Below, one piece after another: positions 1-8,398 of a DNA stretch of 64,000 nt. Numbering within the stretch: the first letter of the stretch is position 1; each line of letters starts with the position of its first letter. The stretch covers positions 186,001-250,000 of the forward strand of contig NZ_JADZ01000012.1 in assembly GCF_000518645.1 (NCBI RefSeq). The letters run 5' to 3'. The notes under the pieces are model-generated. The model had not been told where the DNA came from and did not search any database. It worked only from the letters and a program-made list of their open reading frames with translations. This DNA comes from Curvibacter gracilis ATCC BAA-807. Its GTDB lineage: Bacteria > Pseudomonadota > Gammaproteobacteria > Burkholderiales > Burkholderiaceae_C. The translations under genes and the position numbers were made by a program.

Positions 1-1053
1 CATCGGGGTCTGCCACCACAACAAGGGCAGTTGCAGGCCGTCAAAGTAATACCGTGCGCGGGCCAGGTGCTGCTTGAAGTTGGGGCTGCTGGTGTTGGAC
101 TCATCCCAGTACCAGGGGGGCTCGTTGCGGCTGCATTCATGAGCGTGGTGTTGCGCCTCCATGCAGCCGGCATCGCGGTCCAGGGTCTGCATCACCACAA
201 AGTCGGCCTGGTTGGCGCCCAGCTTGAGCATGTAGCTCAGTTCGGTGTGGGTGAGGGCAATCCACAAGGAGGGCGGAAACCCCACATAGGCCTGTGGTGC
301 CAGCGTGCGCGCCACCCGCAGCAGGCACTTGGCCAGGCCCACCACGTTGTCGGGAAGCTGCGCGCAGTCGGGGTTGAGGCTCACCAGGGCCGCCATGCGT
401 TGCGGGTCGGCCTGGGCCTGTTGGGCGTAGCCCCAGAAGTCGGGCTCCAGGTTGACCACCACGGGTTTGCCGTAGCGCCCAAGCTTCTCGAACAGCAGGT
501 GCACCTGTTGCCAGTAAGGGCCCATGAAGGCCGGGTCGGTCAGCCCGCTGAGGTTGCCGTCGCCGCGTGCGGCCATCTGGTAAAGGGTGAACATGGGCAC
601 CGCGCCCACCATCTCGGCGTCCTGGATCACGATGTCCAGGTAGGCCCCCTTGGGCTGGTTCCAGTCGGGCCAGGCGCCTTTGCCCACGCCCACGATGTAG
701 CGGTCGTACAGATCGGGTGAAACGTTCTGGCCCAGCACCGCGGCGGGCTCGGTGGCCCCCACGCCCACCAGCATGCGTCGCGGCTTGCCCAGGGCCTGGG
801 CCAGCACGCCCGCGCGCTGCGCCAGCGGCACCTGCTGCAGATCAAGATGGGTTTTCGGGGGTGTGGCGGACGGCGGCGCCTTGCTCTTGGGGCCGTTGGC
901 CCAGGCCAGCACGGTCATGCCGGCAAGCAGGCCGGCCAGCCCGGCCCGAAGCAGGCCGCGCCACAGGCCCATGCTTGGGCCACGCAGGCATGCCAGGTTC
1001 AGGAACGCCTCGGCGTTCAGGGCACAGGAGGGCGGTGTGTGAACGGTGGGCAT
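1..1053 (-). CDS. Secreted protein of exopolysaccharide locus, possibly glycoside-hydrolase-like (3' end outside window)
   Basis: This reading frame runs without a stop from an ATG at 1053 to the window edge, so the C-terminus is missing. A second ATG at 972 (MGLWRGLL...) begins a clear signal peptide ending near AWA-NG, and may be the true start; neither start has a good ribosome binding site. The mature part has TIM-barrel-like segments such as DIVIQDAEM, VVNLEPDFWGY and a Trp-rich end (LLWWQTP). I do not recognise the family with certainty; a glycoside hydrolase acting on the locus polysaccharide is an inference from these segments and from the adjacent glycosyltransferases and EpsL gene. 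It is divergent from the glycosyltransferase at 1253. Confidence 0.6.
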   Translation of the reverse strand, partial: MPTVHTPPSCALNAEAFLNLACLRGPSMGLWRGLLRAGLAGLLAGMTVLAWANGPKSKAPPSATPPKTHLDLQQVPLAQRAGVLAQALGKPRRMLVGVGATEPAAVLGQNVSPDLYDRYIVGVGKGAWPDWNQPKGAYLDIVIQDAEMVGAVPMFTLYQMAARGDGNLSGLTDPAFMGPYWQQVHLLFEKLGRYGKPVVVNLEPDFWGYAQQAQADPQRMAALVSLNPDCAQLPDNVVGLAKCLLRVARTLAPQAYVGFPPSLWIALTHTELSYMLKLGANQADFVVMQTLDRDAGCMEAQHHAHECSRNEPPWYWDESNTSSPNFKQHLARARYYFDGLQLPLLWWQTPM

Positions 1054-1252
1054 GGGTTCAATGGGTTGCGGATGGATGCGACAGCACGGGCCTCTGCCAC
1101 CAGGGCCCTTCGCCCGAAGGATTATGCATGGGCCGGTACGTCCACTTCTCCACAGTCGGGCCACCAGCCCTGTCGCAAAGGCTGGTTAAGATCGTTGGCG
1201 TTTCGCGCCCCGGTGGTGTGGATCGGGAAACTGGACAACCCATGGCTGTTGC

Positions 1253-2446
1253 ATGACTGAATTACTGTTTCTTCTGGCGCTGGTCGTCGTCTTGCCGCTG
1301 GGCTTGCCGGCGTTTTCGCTGCTGTTGCTGACGCTGGCTTCTTGCCGGGGCGGCAAGCAGGCGGTGGATGATCCGTCGCAGGTGTCGCCGGCCGGTGCAC
1401 GCGTGGCCGTGCTGGTCCCTGCCCACAACGAATCGATCCATGTGCTGCCGACCCTGGCCTGCCTGAAGAGCCAGGCGGCGCCCGGGGACCGCATCGTGCT
1501 GATCGCCGACAACTGCAGCGATGACACGGCGGAGCTGGCCCGGCAGACCGGGGTGGAGGTGATCGAGCGCCACGACACCACACGCCGCGGCAAAGGATTT
1601 GCGTTGGCCTTCGGGGTGGCCCATCTGAGGGCTGATCCGCCCGACGTGGTGGTGGTGGTGGACGCCGATTGCATCTTGTCCGAGCAGGCCTTGCCCCGGA
1701 TCACCCGCCTGTGTCACAGCACGGGGCGGCCGGTCCAGATGCTCAACCTCATGATCGCCGGCCCGGGGGCCGCGCTGAAGATGAGGGTGCTCGAATTTGC
1801 GGCCTTGATGAAGAACCTGGTGCGCCCCATGGGCTCGAACGCGCTGGCCCAGGTCTGTCATTTGTCGGGCACCGGCATGGCCTTGCCCTGGTCTTTGATG
1901 TCCACGGTGAAGCTGGCCACCGGCCACATCGCGGAAGACATGGAAATGGGCATCAGCCTGGCGATCGCCGGGCACACCCCCCGCTTTTTACCCGGTGTCC
2001 GGGTGACCAGCGATTTCCCGCTTCAGTCCGAGGTCGCCAAGGCGCAGAAGACCCGCTGGGAGCACGGACACCTCAAGGTGCTGCGCGAAGACCTGCCACG
2101 CCTGGCCAAGGTGGTGTTTCGCACCTGGCGGCTGGACCTGCTGGTGCTGATGCTGGACCTGATGATCCCCCCCGTGGCCCTGTACGCGCTGGTGTTGTCC
2201 GTGAGCCTGGCCCTGAGTGCGGTGGCTGCCTGGCTCTGGCCGGTGCTGGGGGGGGCGGCGCTGCTGTTGGCGGTGGCGGCGCTGAGTCTGTTCCTGGCCA
2301 TCGGCATCACCTGGGTGCGCCATGGGCGCGAACTGTTGAGCGCCCGCGAACTGCTGATCATGCCCCTGTACGTGCTGGGCAAGATCCCGATCTACCTGGC
2401 CTACCTGATCGGACGCCGATCGGGCTGGGTCAAGACCAAGCGATGA
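1253..2446 (+). CDS. Membrane-anchored family 2 glycosyltransferase
   Basis: A 397-residue processive-type GT2 enzyme. An N-terminal membrane helix (residues 3-30) is followed by the nucleotide-binding start VAVLVPAHNE, the DAD metal-binding motif (VVVDADC), the acidic AEDMEMG motif and the QKTRWEHG variant of the QxxRW motif. Two to three C-terminal helices lie around residues 290-370. This layout is typical of enzymes that transfer sugars from nucleotide donors to a lipid carrier or growing chain at the inner membrane. The start is the only reasonable ATG, without a strong Shine-Dalgarno. It ends 32 bp from the convergent glycosyltransferase at 2479. The exact sugar cannot be told from sequence. 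Confidence 0.85.
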   Translation: MTELLFLLALVVVLPLGLPAFSLLLLTLASCRGGKQAVDDPSQVSPAGARVAVLVPAHNESIHVLPTLACLKSQAAPGDRIVLIADNCSDDTAELARQTGVEVIERHDTTRRGKGFALAFGVAHLRADPPDVVVVVDADCILSEQALPRITRLCHSTGRPVQMLNLMIAGPGAALKMRVLEFAALMKNLVRPMGSNALAQVCHLSGTGMALPWSLMSTVKLATGHIAEDMEMGISLAIAGHTPRFLPGVRVTSDFPLQSEVAKAQKTRWEHGHLKVLREDLPRLAKVVFRTWRLDLLVLMLDLMIPPVALYALVLSVSLALSAVAAWLWPVLGGAALLLAVAALSLFLAIGITWVRHGRELLSARELLIMPLYVLGKIPIYLAYLIGRRSGWVKTKR

Positions 2447-2478
2447 GCCGGGGCCGGGGCGCTCAGTCGCTCATCGGC

Positions 2479-3402
2479 TCAGTTGCCGCTGTATTCGATG
2501 TACTGGAAGGGCGACAGGCTGGTCAGCTTGCCCAGTTGCACGACGGCGGTGCGCACCCAGCGAAAGGCCCGTGCGCGTGAGCACGGCAACCAGGCCAGGG
2601 CCAGCAGCAGGCTGATCGGCAACTGGATGGCCGCCCGACCGATCAGGTAGCCGGCGCGCTTCAACCAGGGCCAGCCTTCCAGATCGCAGATCTGGCTGCG
2701 GATGAAGGCCTGCCCCATGCGGAATGAGCGCTTGATCATCCACTTGGCCGTGGCCCTTTCCACGTGCACGAACTCCTTCACCACCGCTTCGTCGCACCAG
2801 ACATAGCGGTAGCCGCGCTTTCTCAGTTCGCGCAGCATCAGGCTGTCTTCGCCGCCGGTGCGACCGAAGCGAACATCAAAGGGGCCGGTCAGCTCCTTCA
2901 GGCAGGCTGCCCGCACCAGCAGGTTGCAGGTGCCGCCTTCACCCTCGGTGATGGGGGTGCCGCTCTTGAAGCGTCGAACCTCGAAAAAGCGGCCTTGCTT
3001 CACCCACTCGGGCGTCTGCGGGTAGTACTGCGGCACCACCGGGCCCGCAATCATGTCGGCGCCCGAGCTTTGTTGCAGGCTCAGCAACTGAAGCAACCAG
3101 TCGGACTCCGGCACCTCATCGTCGTCCACCATGGCAATCCAGTCACCGCTGGCGTGGGCGACGGCTGCATTGCGCGCCAGCGCGATGTTGGGCACGGGAG
3201 ACTGGTGGTACTGAAAGCTCCAGCCCGGTGGCGGCTGCCAGGCCTGCAGCACCGGGGCCGCACTGTGGCCGGGATCGTTGTCGATCACGATCACCTCGAC
3301 GGCCGGCGGGTGTTCACCCAGGGCCAGGCGGGCAACGCCCGCCAGGGTCTGGGCCAGCAGGGCAGGGCGTTTGAAGGTGCAGATGCAGATGCTGACAAGC
3401 AT
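2479..3402 (-). CDS. Family 2 glycosyltransferase
   Basis: A 307-residue GT-A enzyme beginning MLVSICICTFKRP. The family signatures are present: VIVIDNDPG near residue 40, VDDDE as the DxD metal-binding motif near residue 92, and the acceptor-side GGEDS near residue 190. A hydrophobic stretch near residues 255-280 (PISLLLALAW) suggests membrane association. The open frame extends upstream to 3840, but the conserved family start fixes the ATG at 3402; the extra upstream residues are low-complexity and unlike the family. It resembles succinoglycan-type glycosyltransferases and probably adds one sugar to the repeat unit of the local exopolysaccharide. A TATGAT hexamer on the minus strand around 3515-3520 could be its -10 element. 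Confidence 0.85.
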   Translation of the reverse strand: MLVSICICTFKRPALLAQTLAGVARLALGEHPPAVEVIVIDNDPGHSAAPVLQAWQPPPGWSFQYHQSPVPNIALARNAAVAHASGDWIAMVDDDEVPESDWLLQLLSLQQSSGADMIAGPVVPQYYPQTPEWVKQGRFFEVRRFKSGTPITEGEGGTCNLLVRAACLKELTGPFDVRFGRTGGEDSLMLRELRKRGYRYVWCDEAVVKEFVHVERATAKWMIKRSFRMGQAFIRSQICDLEGWPWLKRAGYLIGRAAIQLPISLLLALAWLPCSRARAFRWVRTAVVQLGKLTSLSPFQYIEYSGN

Positions 3403-3778
3403 GGCGGTTCGGTGAGCTGGAAGAGGCCGTCGTGGCTGTGAGGGCAGCGTGCGGTCCGATGCACCTGGCTTCGGCATGAAGAAGGCGCGGGCTGCAAGCT
3501 GAACCCAGGGCATCATAACGAGTGTGACCCGCGTTCCCGAGCGCAGGCGGCCGCTGCGCAGGCCGATATCCACCAAAGCGTGAATTGCTTGTGGGCCACG
3601 GCCTCCGAAAATCTCGGGTGCTTCACGGTGCGCGCGATGACGCCGGTTACCATGTCGACCGACATTCCTGGGGGAGTGCCTGGTTGGCGGCCACCGTCCC
3701 GCTTCACCTCCCCGCTTCACCTCTTCGTTTTGTGGGCACCGCGCCCTCCCCAAGACCCTGGCCCCAAGTTCAGATCCT
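3403..3778. other. Divergent intergenic region between two glycosyltransferases
   Basis: These 376 bases separate the leftward gene starting at 3402 from the rightward gene at 3779 and should hold both promoters. A minus-strand TATGAT at about 3515-3520 is the best -10 candidate, with no good -35. On the plus strand I see no convincing promoter and no Shine-Dalgarno immediately before 3779. The only other structure is a short tandem repeat at 3698-3723. Confidence 0.5.
3698..3723. repeat. Perfect 13-bp tandem repeat
   Basis: Two head-to-tail copies of CCCGCTTCACCTC lie about 55 bp before the glycosyltransferase at 3779. It may be a simple slippage product or a tandem protein-binding site; nothing in the sequence decides between these. 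Confidence 0.7.
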
Positions 3779-4783
3779 ATGAAGTGGCACGTCCTCACCC
3801 CCTTCCTGCAAACGCGCGACCAGACCTGGCTCACGGACAAGGTTCAGGGTCACCAGTTCAACATCATTCCGGCAGGCTATCAGCACGACCGCCTGCGCGC
3901 GCGCGCGTCCCGGCATGACTGGCTCGATTACTTCGGGCATACCGCCCGGGGCTGGCGCGAGATGGAGCGACACGACGGCATGATCACGTCCTTTCCGCAG
4001 CTCGCCGGCACCTGCGGCCTGCTCAAGAAGGTGACCCGCCATGCCGGCCCTGTGGTGGCCTGGAACTTCAACCTCGGCGCCTTGTACGAAGGCATGCAGC
4101 AGCGCGCTGGCCGCTTCATGCTGAGCGCGGTCGATGTCTTCGTGGTGCACTCCCGCCACGAATGCCGGACCTACAGCCAGTGGCTCAGGCTGCCTGAATC
4201 ACGTTTCGAGTTCGTCCCTTTCGGCATCGGTGTGACCCAGTCCTGGCTCCCGGAAGAGCGTGAGCAACCCTTTGTGCTGGCGATGGGCACGGCCAACCGC
4301 GATTGGGGCACCTTCTTTGCGGCGGTCGAGCGCCTGGGCTACCGCACGGTGGTGGTGGCGCCGCTGCGCAACCTCGAGGGGCTGCGGATTCCCCCGCAGG
4401 TCGAAGTCTTGACCCAGCTGAGCCTGCGCCAGTGCCACGAGCTGTGCCAGCGGGCCACCGTCAATGTGGTGCCGATCGAAAACGTGCAGACCGCCTCTGG
4501 CCAGGTGACCCTGGTCGAGGCCATGATGTTCGGGCGCGCCACCGTGGCCACGCGTTGTCCCGGCACGGAAGACATGGCCACTGACGGGGTTCAGACCCTG
4601 CTGGTGCCTGCGGCAGACCCGCAGGCCATGGCCGACGCCATCGAAGCCCTCTGGAGCGACGAGGCACTGCGTCAGCGCATCGGGCGTGCCGCGCTGGAGC
4701 ACACCTGGACCGAGCTGTCCGAGGCGGCTGAATCCCGGCGCATGCAGCAGATCCTTGATCGTCTGGATCCGTCGCGGCCATGA
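3779..4783 (+). CDS. GT-B-fold (family 4-like) glycosyltransferase
   Basis: A 334-residue protein whose C-terminal half carries the retaining glycosyltransferase nucleotide-sugar site: NVVPIENVQTASGQVTLVEA, then a G(R/K)ATVAT stretch and EDMATDGVQTLLVP, the usual E-x7-E region of GT4 enzymes. The N-terminal half (MKWHVLTPF..., with VAWNFNLG) is the acceptor domain and is poorly conserved. It lacks a signal peptide or membrane helix, so it should act at the cytoplasmic face. It lies upstream of the EpsL-like outer membrane gene in the same direction (88 bp gap). Sugar specificity is unknown. Confidence 0.8.
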   Translation: MKWHVLTPFLQTRDQTWLTDKVQGHQFNIIPAGYQHDRLRARASRHDWLDYFGHTARGWREMERHDGMITSFPQLAGTCGLLKKVTRHAGPVVAWNFNLGALYEGMQQRAGRFMLSAVDVFVVHSRHECRTYSQWLRLPESRFEFVPFGIGVTQSWLPEEREQPFVLAMGTANRDWGTFFAAVERLGYRTVVVAPLRNLEGLRIPPQVEVLTQLSLRQCHELCQRATVNVVPIENVQTASGQVTLVEAMMFGRATVATRCPGTEDMATDGVQTLLVPAADPQAMADAIEALWSDEALRQRIGRAALEHTWTELSEAAESRRMQQILDRLDPSRP

Positions 4784-4871
4784 GCCCCGCAGGCGGCGCC
4801 ATGGATTGATAATGCTGTCGAAGATCAATGACAGACGGCGTGGTGCCGTTCACCCAGCCGGTCCATTCGGG

Positions 4872-6176
4872 ATGCCCATCGTTTCAAGTTCAGCACTGCC
4901 GTGTGTGCCCAGCCCCGCCAGGAGGCCTGGGGGTGTGTTGCGTCTGGCCATGCTGGCCGGGCTGGCTCCGTTGTGGGTCTGCTCGCCAGCCCATGCGGTG
5001 GTGGAGTTGGCACTGCAGCTGGATTCATCGTGGGCCACCGAGAGCAACCCGCTGCGCCTGCCGGTGGGCTCCTCTGCGCCGGACCTGCTCAAGCGAGACG
5101 CCACCTCGGACAGCATTCTGTCGGTCGATGCCCGCCTGGCCATGGTCGCCCCCTTGCTGTCAGACCGGACCCGCCTGGAGATCACCGCGGGCACGGGCCG
5201 GCGTGACTACAGTCAGATGCCCCAGTTGAACTACCGACCGCAGCAACTGGATGCGCGGCTGGTCTGGGAGGGGGATCAATGGCTCAAAGGGCGGCTGGGC
5301 TACCGCACGGATCAAACCCTCTACCAGCCTCTCAATGCGGTGCTGGTCAGCCGCGATGTGCAGACCCAGCGCGTGACCTCGTCTGAAGTCGCGGTGCGGA
5401 TCACGCCCGATCTGGATCTGCCGCTCGGTTTCGACCGGTCTTCGCTGCGCCACGAAAGTGCCATCAACCAATACCTGGACCGCAACGAGACCGGGGCCCA
5501 GCTGGCCTTGCGCTACACCTCGACCCTGGGCTCGGTCTTGACCGCCGGTGCCCGGTACAGCGATGTGGACTACCCCCATCGTGGCGCCGCCGACGTGGCC
5601 TCGCTGGATGACCGTTACAGCGATCACCAGCATTTTGTCGACATGACCTGGGTGTACAGCCCCTTCACCACAGCCGCCCTGCGTCTGAACTGGCTGGACC
5701 GCTCGTACAACACCTTGCAGCAAAGCGATTTCCAGCATCTGCTGGGCCATGCCCGGGTGGCGTATCAATACTCCCCCAAGACCCGGTTCGATGTGGAGTG
5801 GGTGCGGCAGATCTACGACTCCACCACTCCCAATGTGCTGTATTACCTGTCAACGGCGATGCGGGCCAGCGTGGGTTGGCGTTTCTCTGAGTTCACGCGT
5901 TTTCGCCTCATCGGCTCGCATGAGCAGCAGCAGAACAGGCCGGGCTTCAATGCCGCAGCCGGCCTGCCCGACACCCACATCAACCGCCTCGGGGGCAGCA
6001 TCGATTACTCGGTGGCCCCGGGCTGGCGGCTTTACGCCGATGGCTCGCGCGACCGCCTCACCACGGTGGGGGGCGGCAGCACGGTCCGCAACAATGTGCT
6101 GAGAGTCGGGCTCGAATACACCTACGAGAACCTGGCGGGGGCTGCCGATCGCGGTCGCCTGTACCGCCGACCCTGA
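4872..6176 (+). CDS. epsL: EpsL-type outer membrane beta-barrel of exopolysaccharide export
   Basis: A 434-residue protein with a long signal region ending AHA-VVE near residue 43, followed by repeated amphipathic beta strands with aromatic ends (RLEITAGTGRRDY, LKGRLGYRTDQTLY, RFRLIGSHEQQ) and a final strand VLRVGLEYTYENL. This matches the EpsL family of exosortase-B and methanolan-type exopolysaccharide loci, thought to form or assist the outer membrane export pore. The frame stays open upstream to 4686; ATG 4872 is chosen since it gives a plausible signal peptide, but ATG 4812 or an internal ATG at 4950 cannot be excluded. The neighbouring glycosyltransferases support the role. Confidence 0.75.
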   Translation: MPIVSSSALPCVPSPARRPGGVLRLAMLAGLAPLWVCSPAHAVVELALQLDSSWATESNPLRLPVGSSAPDLLKRDATSDSILSVDARLAMVAPLLSDRTRLEITAGTGRRDYSQMPQLNYRPQQLDARLVWEGDQWLKGRLGYRTDQTLYQPLNAVLVSRDVQTQRVTSSEVAVRITPDLDLPLGFDRSSLRHESAINQYLDRNETGAQLALRYTSTLGSVLTAGARYSDVDYPHRGAADVASLDDRYSDHQHFVDMTWVYSPFTTAALRLNWLDRSYNTLQQSDFQHLLGHARVAYQYSPKTRFDVEWVRQIYDSTTPNVLYYLSTAMRASVGWRFSEFTRFRLIGSHEQQQNRPGFNAAAGLPDTHINRLGGSIDYSVAPGWRLYADGSRDRLTTVGGGSTVRNNVLRVGLEYTYENLAGAADRGRLYRRP

Positions 6177-6239
6177 GCCGCCGTCCCCGAGGCCTTGGCG
6201 CTGCGGGGCAAGACCTGGCTTGCGGGCCAGGCAAGCCCA

Positions 6240-6545
6240 TCACTTCTGGGTCAGAACCCAGGCGGCCAACTTCTTGGCTTCCGCCTCGTTGACCTGGGTG
6301 TTGGCGGGCATGGGCACGGGGCCCCACACACCCGAGCCGCCCTTGAGGATCTTGGCGCTCAGCTTGTCCACGGCATCTTTCTGGCCGGCGTACTTGGCAG
6401 CCACGTCCTTGTAAGCCGGGCCCACCACTTTCTTGTCCACCGCATGGCAGGCCATGCAGTTCTTGGAGGTGGCCAGAGCCAGGTCGGCCATGGCCGGTGC
6501 TGCGAAGGCGAGGGTGGCGGCAAGGGTGAACAGGGTGCGCTTCAT
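6240..6545 (-). CDS. Periplasmic class I cytochrome c (c551/c552 type)
   Basis: A 101-residue precursor with a signal peptide cleaved after APAMA, leaving about 81 residues, the usual size for this family. The haem-attachment motif CMACH lies directly after ALATSKN, and the distal Met ligand is in VPMPAN, followed by the C-terminal helix EAEAKKLAAWVL. It is a soluble electron carrier, typically donating to terminal oxidases or peroxidases. A minus-strand CACAAT about 35 nt before the ATG and a GAGA ribosome site fit a normal leader. A 7-bp hairpin between it and epsL (about 6217-6238) lies in the convergent gap but has no T-tract. Confidence 0.93.
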   Translation of the reverse strand: MKRTLFTLAATLAFAAPAMADLALATSKNCMACHAVDKKVVGPAYKDVAAKYAGQKDAVDKLSAKILKGGSGVWGPVPMPANTQVNEAEAKKLAAWVLTQK

Positions 6546-6653
6546 GATCGTCTCGTGTCCGTGGGTTGCGTTACATTGTGATTCGGGAATTGTAGGGGTC
6601 TTGCCTCCGGTCGTGGAGGCAGGTGTTGGTCAATCCTCACATCGGAGTGCGTG

Positions 6654-6896
6654 ATGTATTTTCTGGGCCTGGGCCTGATCCTGTTGCTGCTCAAATACCT
6701 GGAGATCGGCTTTGTCGCCACCTGGAGCTGGTACCTGATCGGTGCGCCGTTTGCGCTGGCTGCGCTGTGGTGGGCCTGGGCCGATTCCTCGGGCTACACC
6801 AAGCGCCGCGCCATGGACAAGATGGAGCAGCGCCGCCGCGACCGCATCGAACGCCAGAAGGAAGCCCTGGGCGTGGGCATCCGCAAGCGGCGCTGA
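6654..6896 (+). CDS. Small Trp-rich membrane protein
   Basis: An 80-residue protein starting MYFLGLGLILLLLKYLE, with two hydrophobic helices (residues 2-17 and 21-42) rich in Trp (VATWSWYLIG, LWWAWAD), then a highly basic tail ending IRKRR. It matches the small Trp-rich protein family known mainly from Burkholderiales; its function is unknown. GGAG at 6643-6646 lies seven bases before ATG 6654, so this start is preferred over the GTG directly before it. Confidence 0.85.
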   Translation: MYFLGLGLILLLLKYLEIGFVATWSWYLIGAPFALAALWWAWADSSGYTKRRAMDKMEQRRRDRIERQKEALGVGIRKRR

Positions 6897-6991
6897 GGGC
6901 TTGCTACTGAGCAGGGGGCACCCTCCTGCGCCTGTGGGTGATGCTTGCCGTGGCGCCCTGATCACAAAGCCCGTGTGGTTTGGTAAACCTT

Positions 6992-7012
6992 AATGCGAGT
7001 TGTTATCATTAA
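6992..7012. promoter_or_regulatory. Probable Fur box upstream of the flavin/cytochrome operon
   Basis: The bases AATGCGAGTTGTTATCATTA match the common betaproteobacterial Fur-box form (AATGCGAATnATTATCATTA), sitting in an AT-rich island about 115 bp before the peroxidase gene at 7125. Fur with ferrous iron would repress here in iron-replete cells. No other operator-like element is seen between 6897 and 7124. Confidence 0.65.
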
Positions 7013-7124
7013 CATGTAAACTCGCTTCACCAAATAACAACAAACCTGATTCATTGGGGTGCAGCGGTGCGCGGGCCATGACGCTCGCCCGGACGCTGGC
7101 CGTGGTGGGCGGGGCAGACTGATC

Positions 7125-8360
7125 ATGGCGTTTCAACTTATCCGCCCGCCGGTGAGCGCGGCTGCGGCCTGGCGGCCTGAGCGCCGTCTGGCTGGTCTGG
7201 CTGTGCTGGCCATGGGCCTTGTATTGACCGCCTGTGGCGGTGGTGGCGGCTCCTCCGCCTCGACCGGCAGCGACAGCCTGTCGGCAGCGGCCACGCTGGG
7301 TCAGAAGATCTTCAACGACCCCTCGCTGTCGGCCTCGGGCAAGATGTCCTGCGCCAGCTGCCACGATGCCACGCTGGGCCATGCCTCGCCTTTCAGCAAC
7401 GCGGTGGTGGCCGGGGGCCCGGCGCTGGACCAGCCCGGCACCCGCACCCCGCCGGCACTCAATTACCTGCGCTACAACACCGCCTTCTTCTTTGCCAGCG
7501 ATGGCACGCCCACCGGGGGCTTCACCTGGGACGGCCGCGCCAGCTCGCTGGCGGATCAGGCGGTGCGGCCTTTCCTGAGTGCCAATGAAATGGCCAACAG
7601 CAATGCGGCTGACGTCATCGCCAAGCTGGCCAAGGCCAGCTACGCGGCCGAATTCAAGGCCGCCTTTGGGCAGGGCATCTTCGACCAGCCCCAGGCTGCT
7701 TTTGACCGCGTGACCTATGCGCTGGAGCGCTACCAGCGCGAAGACCCCGATTTCGCCCCCTTCAGCAGCAAGTTCGACCTGTTCACCGCGGGCTCGGTGG
7801 CCCTGAGCGATGCCGAACTGCGCGGCCTGGCCTGGTTCAACCGCAGCGACAAGGGCAACTGCGCCGCCTGCCACCCCAGCACCAAGCCGGCCAATGCGCC
7901 CGGCGCCTTGTTCACCGACTTCACCTACGACAGCCTGGGCGTGCCGCGCAACACCGAGATCGCCGCCAATGCCGATCCGGCCTTCTACGACCTGGGCCTG
8001 TGCGGCCCTTCGCGCACCGACCTCAGCGCCCGCACCGATCTGTGCGGCCTGTTCAAGGTGCCCAGCCTGCGCAACGTGGCCCAGCGCAAGCGCTTTTTCC
8101 ACAACGGCAAGTTCAGCTCGCTGGAGGACGTGGTGCGCTTTTATGTGCAGCGCGACACCAATCCCGAGAAGTGGTATCCGCTCGATGCCAACGGCCGGGC
8201 GATCAAGTTCAACGATCTGCCGCCCGCCCTGCGTGGCAATGTGAACACCACCGAGGTGCCCTACAACCGCCCGTTGGGCGGCGAACCGGCCCTCAATGAG
8301 TCCGAGATCCAGGACCTGGTGGCGTTTTTGCGCACCCTGAGCGATGGCTACAAGCCCTGA
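7125..8360 (+). CDS. Diheme cytochrome c peroxidase family lipoprotein (CCP/MauG-like)
   Basis: A 411-residue protein with a lipobox LTAC (lipidated Cys37) and a Gly/Ser linker, then two c-type haem motifs, CASCH at residues 76-80 and CAACH at about 246-250. This is the two-domain arrangement of bacterial cytochrome c peroxidases and MauG. The conserved GTRTPPALN and FKVPSLRN segments, typical of the family, are present. It should be membrane-anchored facing the periplasm or outer membrane. The frame opens at 7059, but ATG 7125 gives the signal sequence. First gene after the Fur box; 38 bp before the porin. Peroxidase, oxidase or electron relay are all possible roles. Confidence 0.85.
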   Translation: MAFQLIRPPVSAAAAWRPERRLAGLAVLAMGLVLTACGGGGGSSASTGSDSLSAAATLGQKIFNDPSLSASGKMSCASCHDATLGHASPFSNAVVAGGPALDQPGTRTPPALNYLRYNTAFFFASDGTPTGGFTWDGRASSLADQAVRPFLSANEMANSNAADVIAKLAKASYAAEFKAAFGQGIFDQPQAAFDRVTYALERYQREDPDFAPFSSKFDLFTAGSVALSDAELRGLAWFNRSDKGNCAACHPSTKPANAPGALFTDFTYDSLGVPRNTEIAANADPAFYDLGLCGPSRTDLSARTDLCGLFKVPSLRNVAQRKRFFHNGKFSSLEDVVRFYVQRDTNPEKWYPLDANGRAIKFNDLPPALRGNVNTTEVPYNRPLGGEPALNESEIQDLVAFLRTLSDGYKP

Positions 8361-8398
8361 GATCTGAACGCCCCCCATTTCAATTGACGAGACTCCCC

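Noticed and set aside
6217-6238. 7-bp hairpin GGCTTGC/GCAAGCC between epsL and the cytochrome gene as a terminator
   Set aside because: No T-tract on either strand; may be a chance palindrome.
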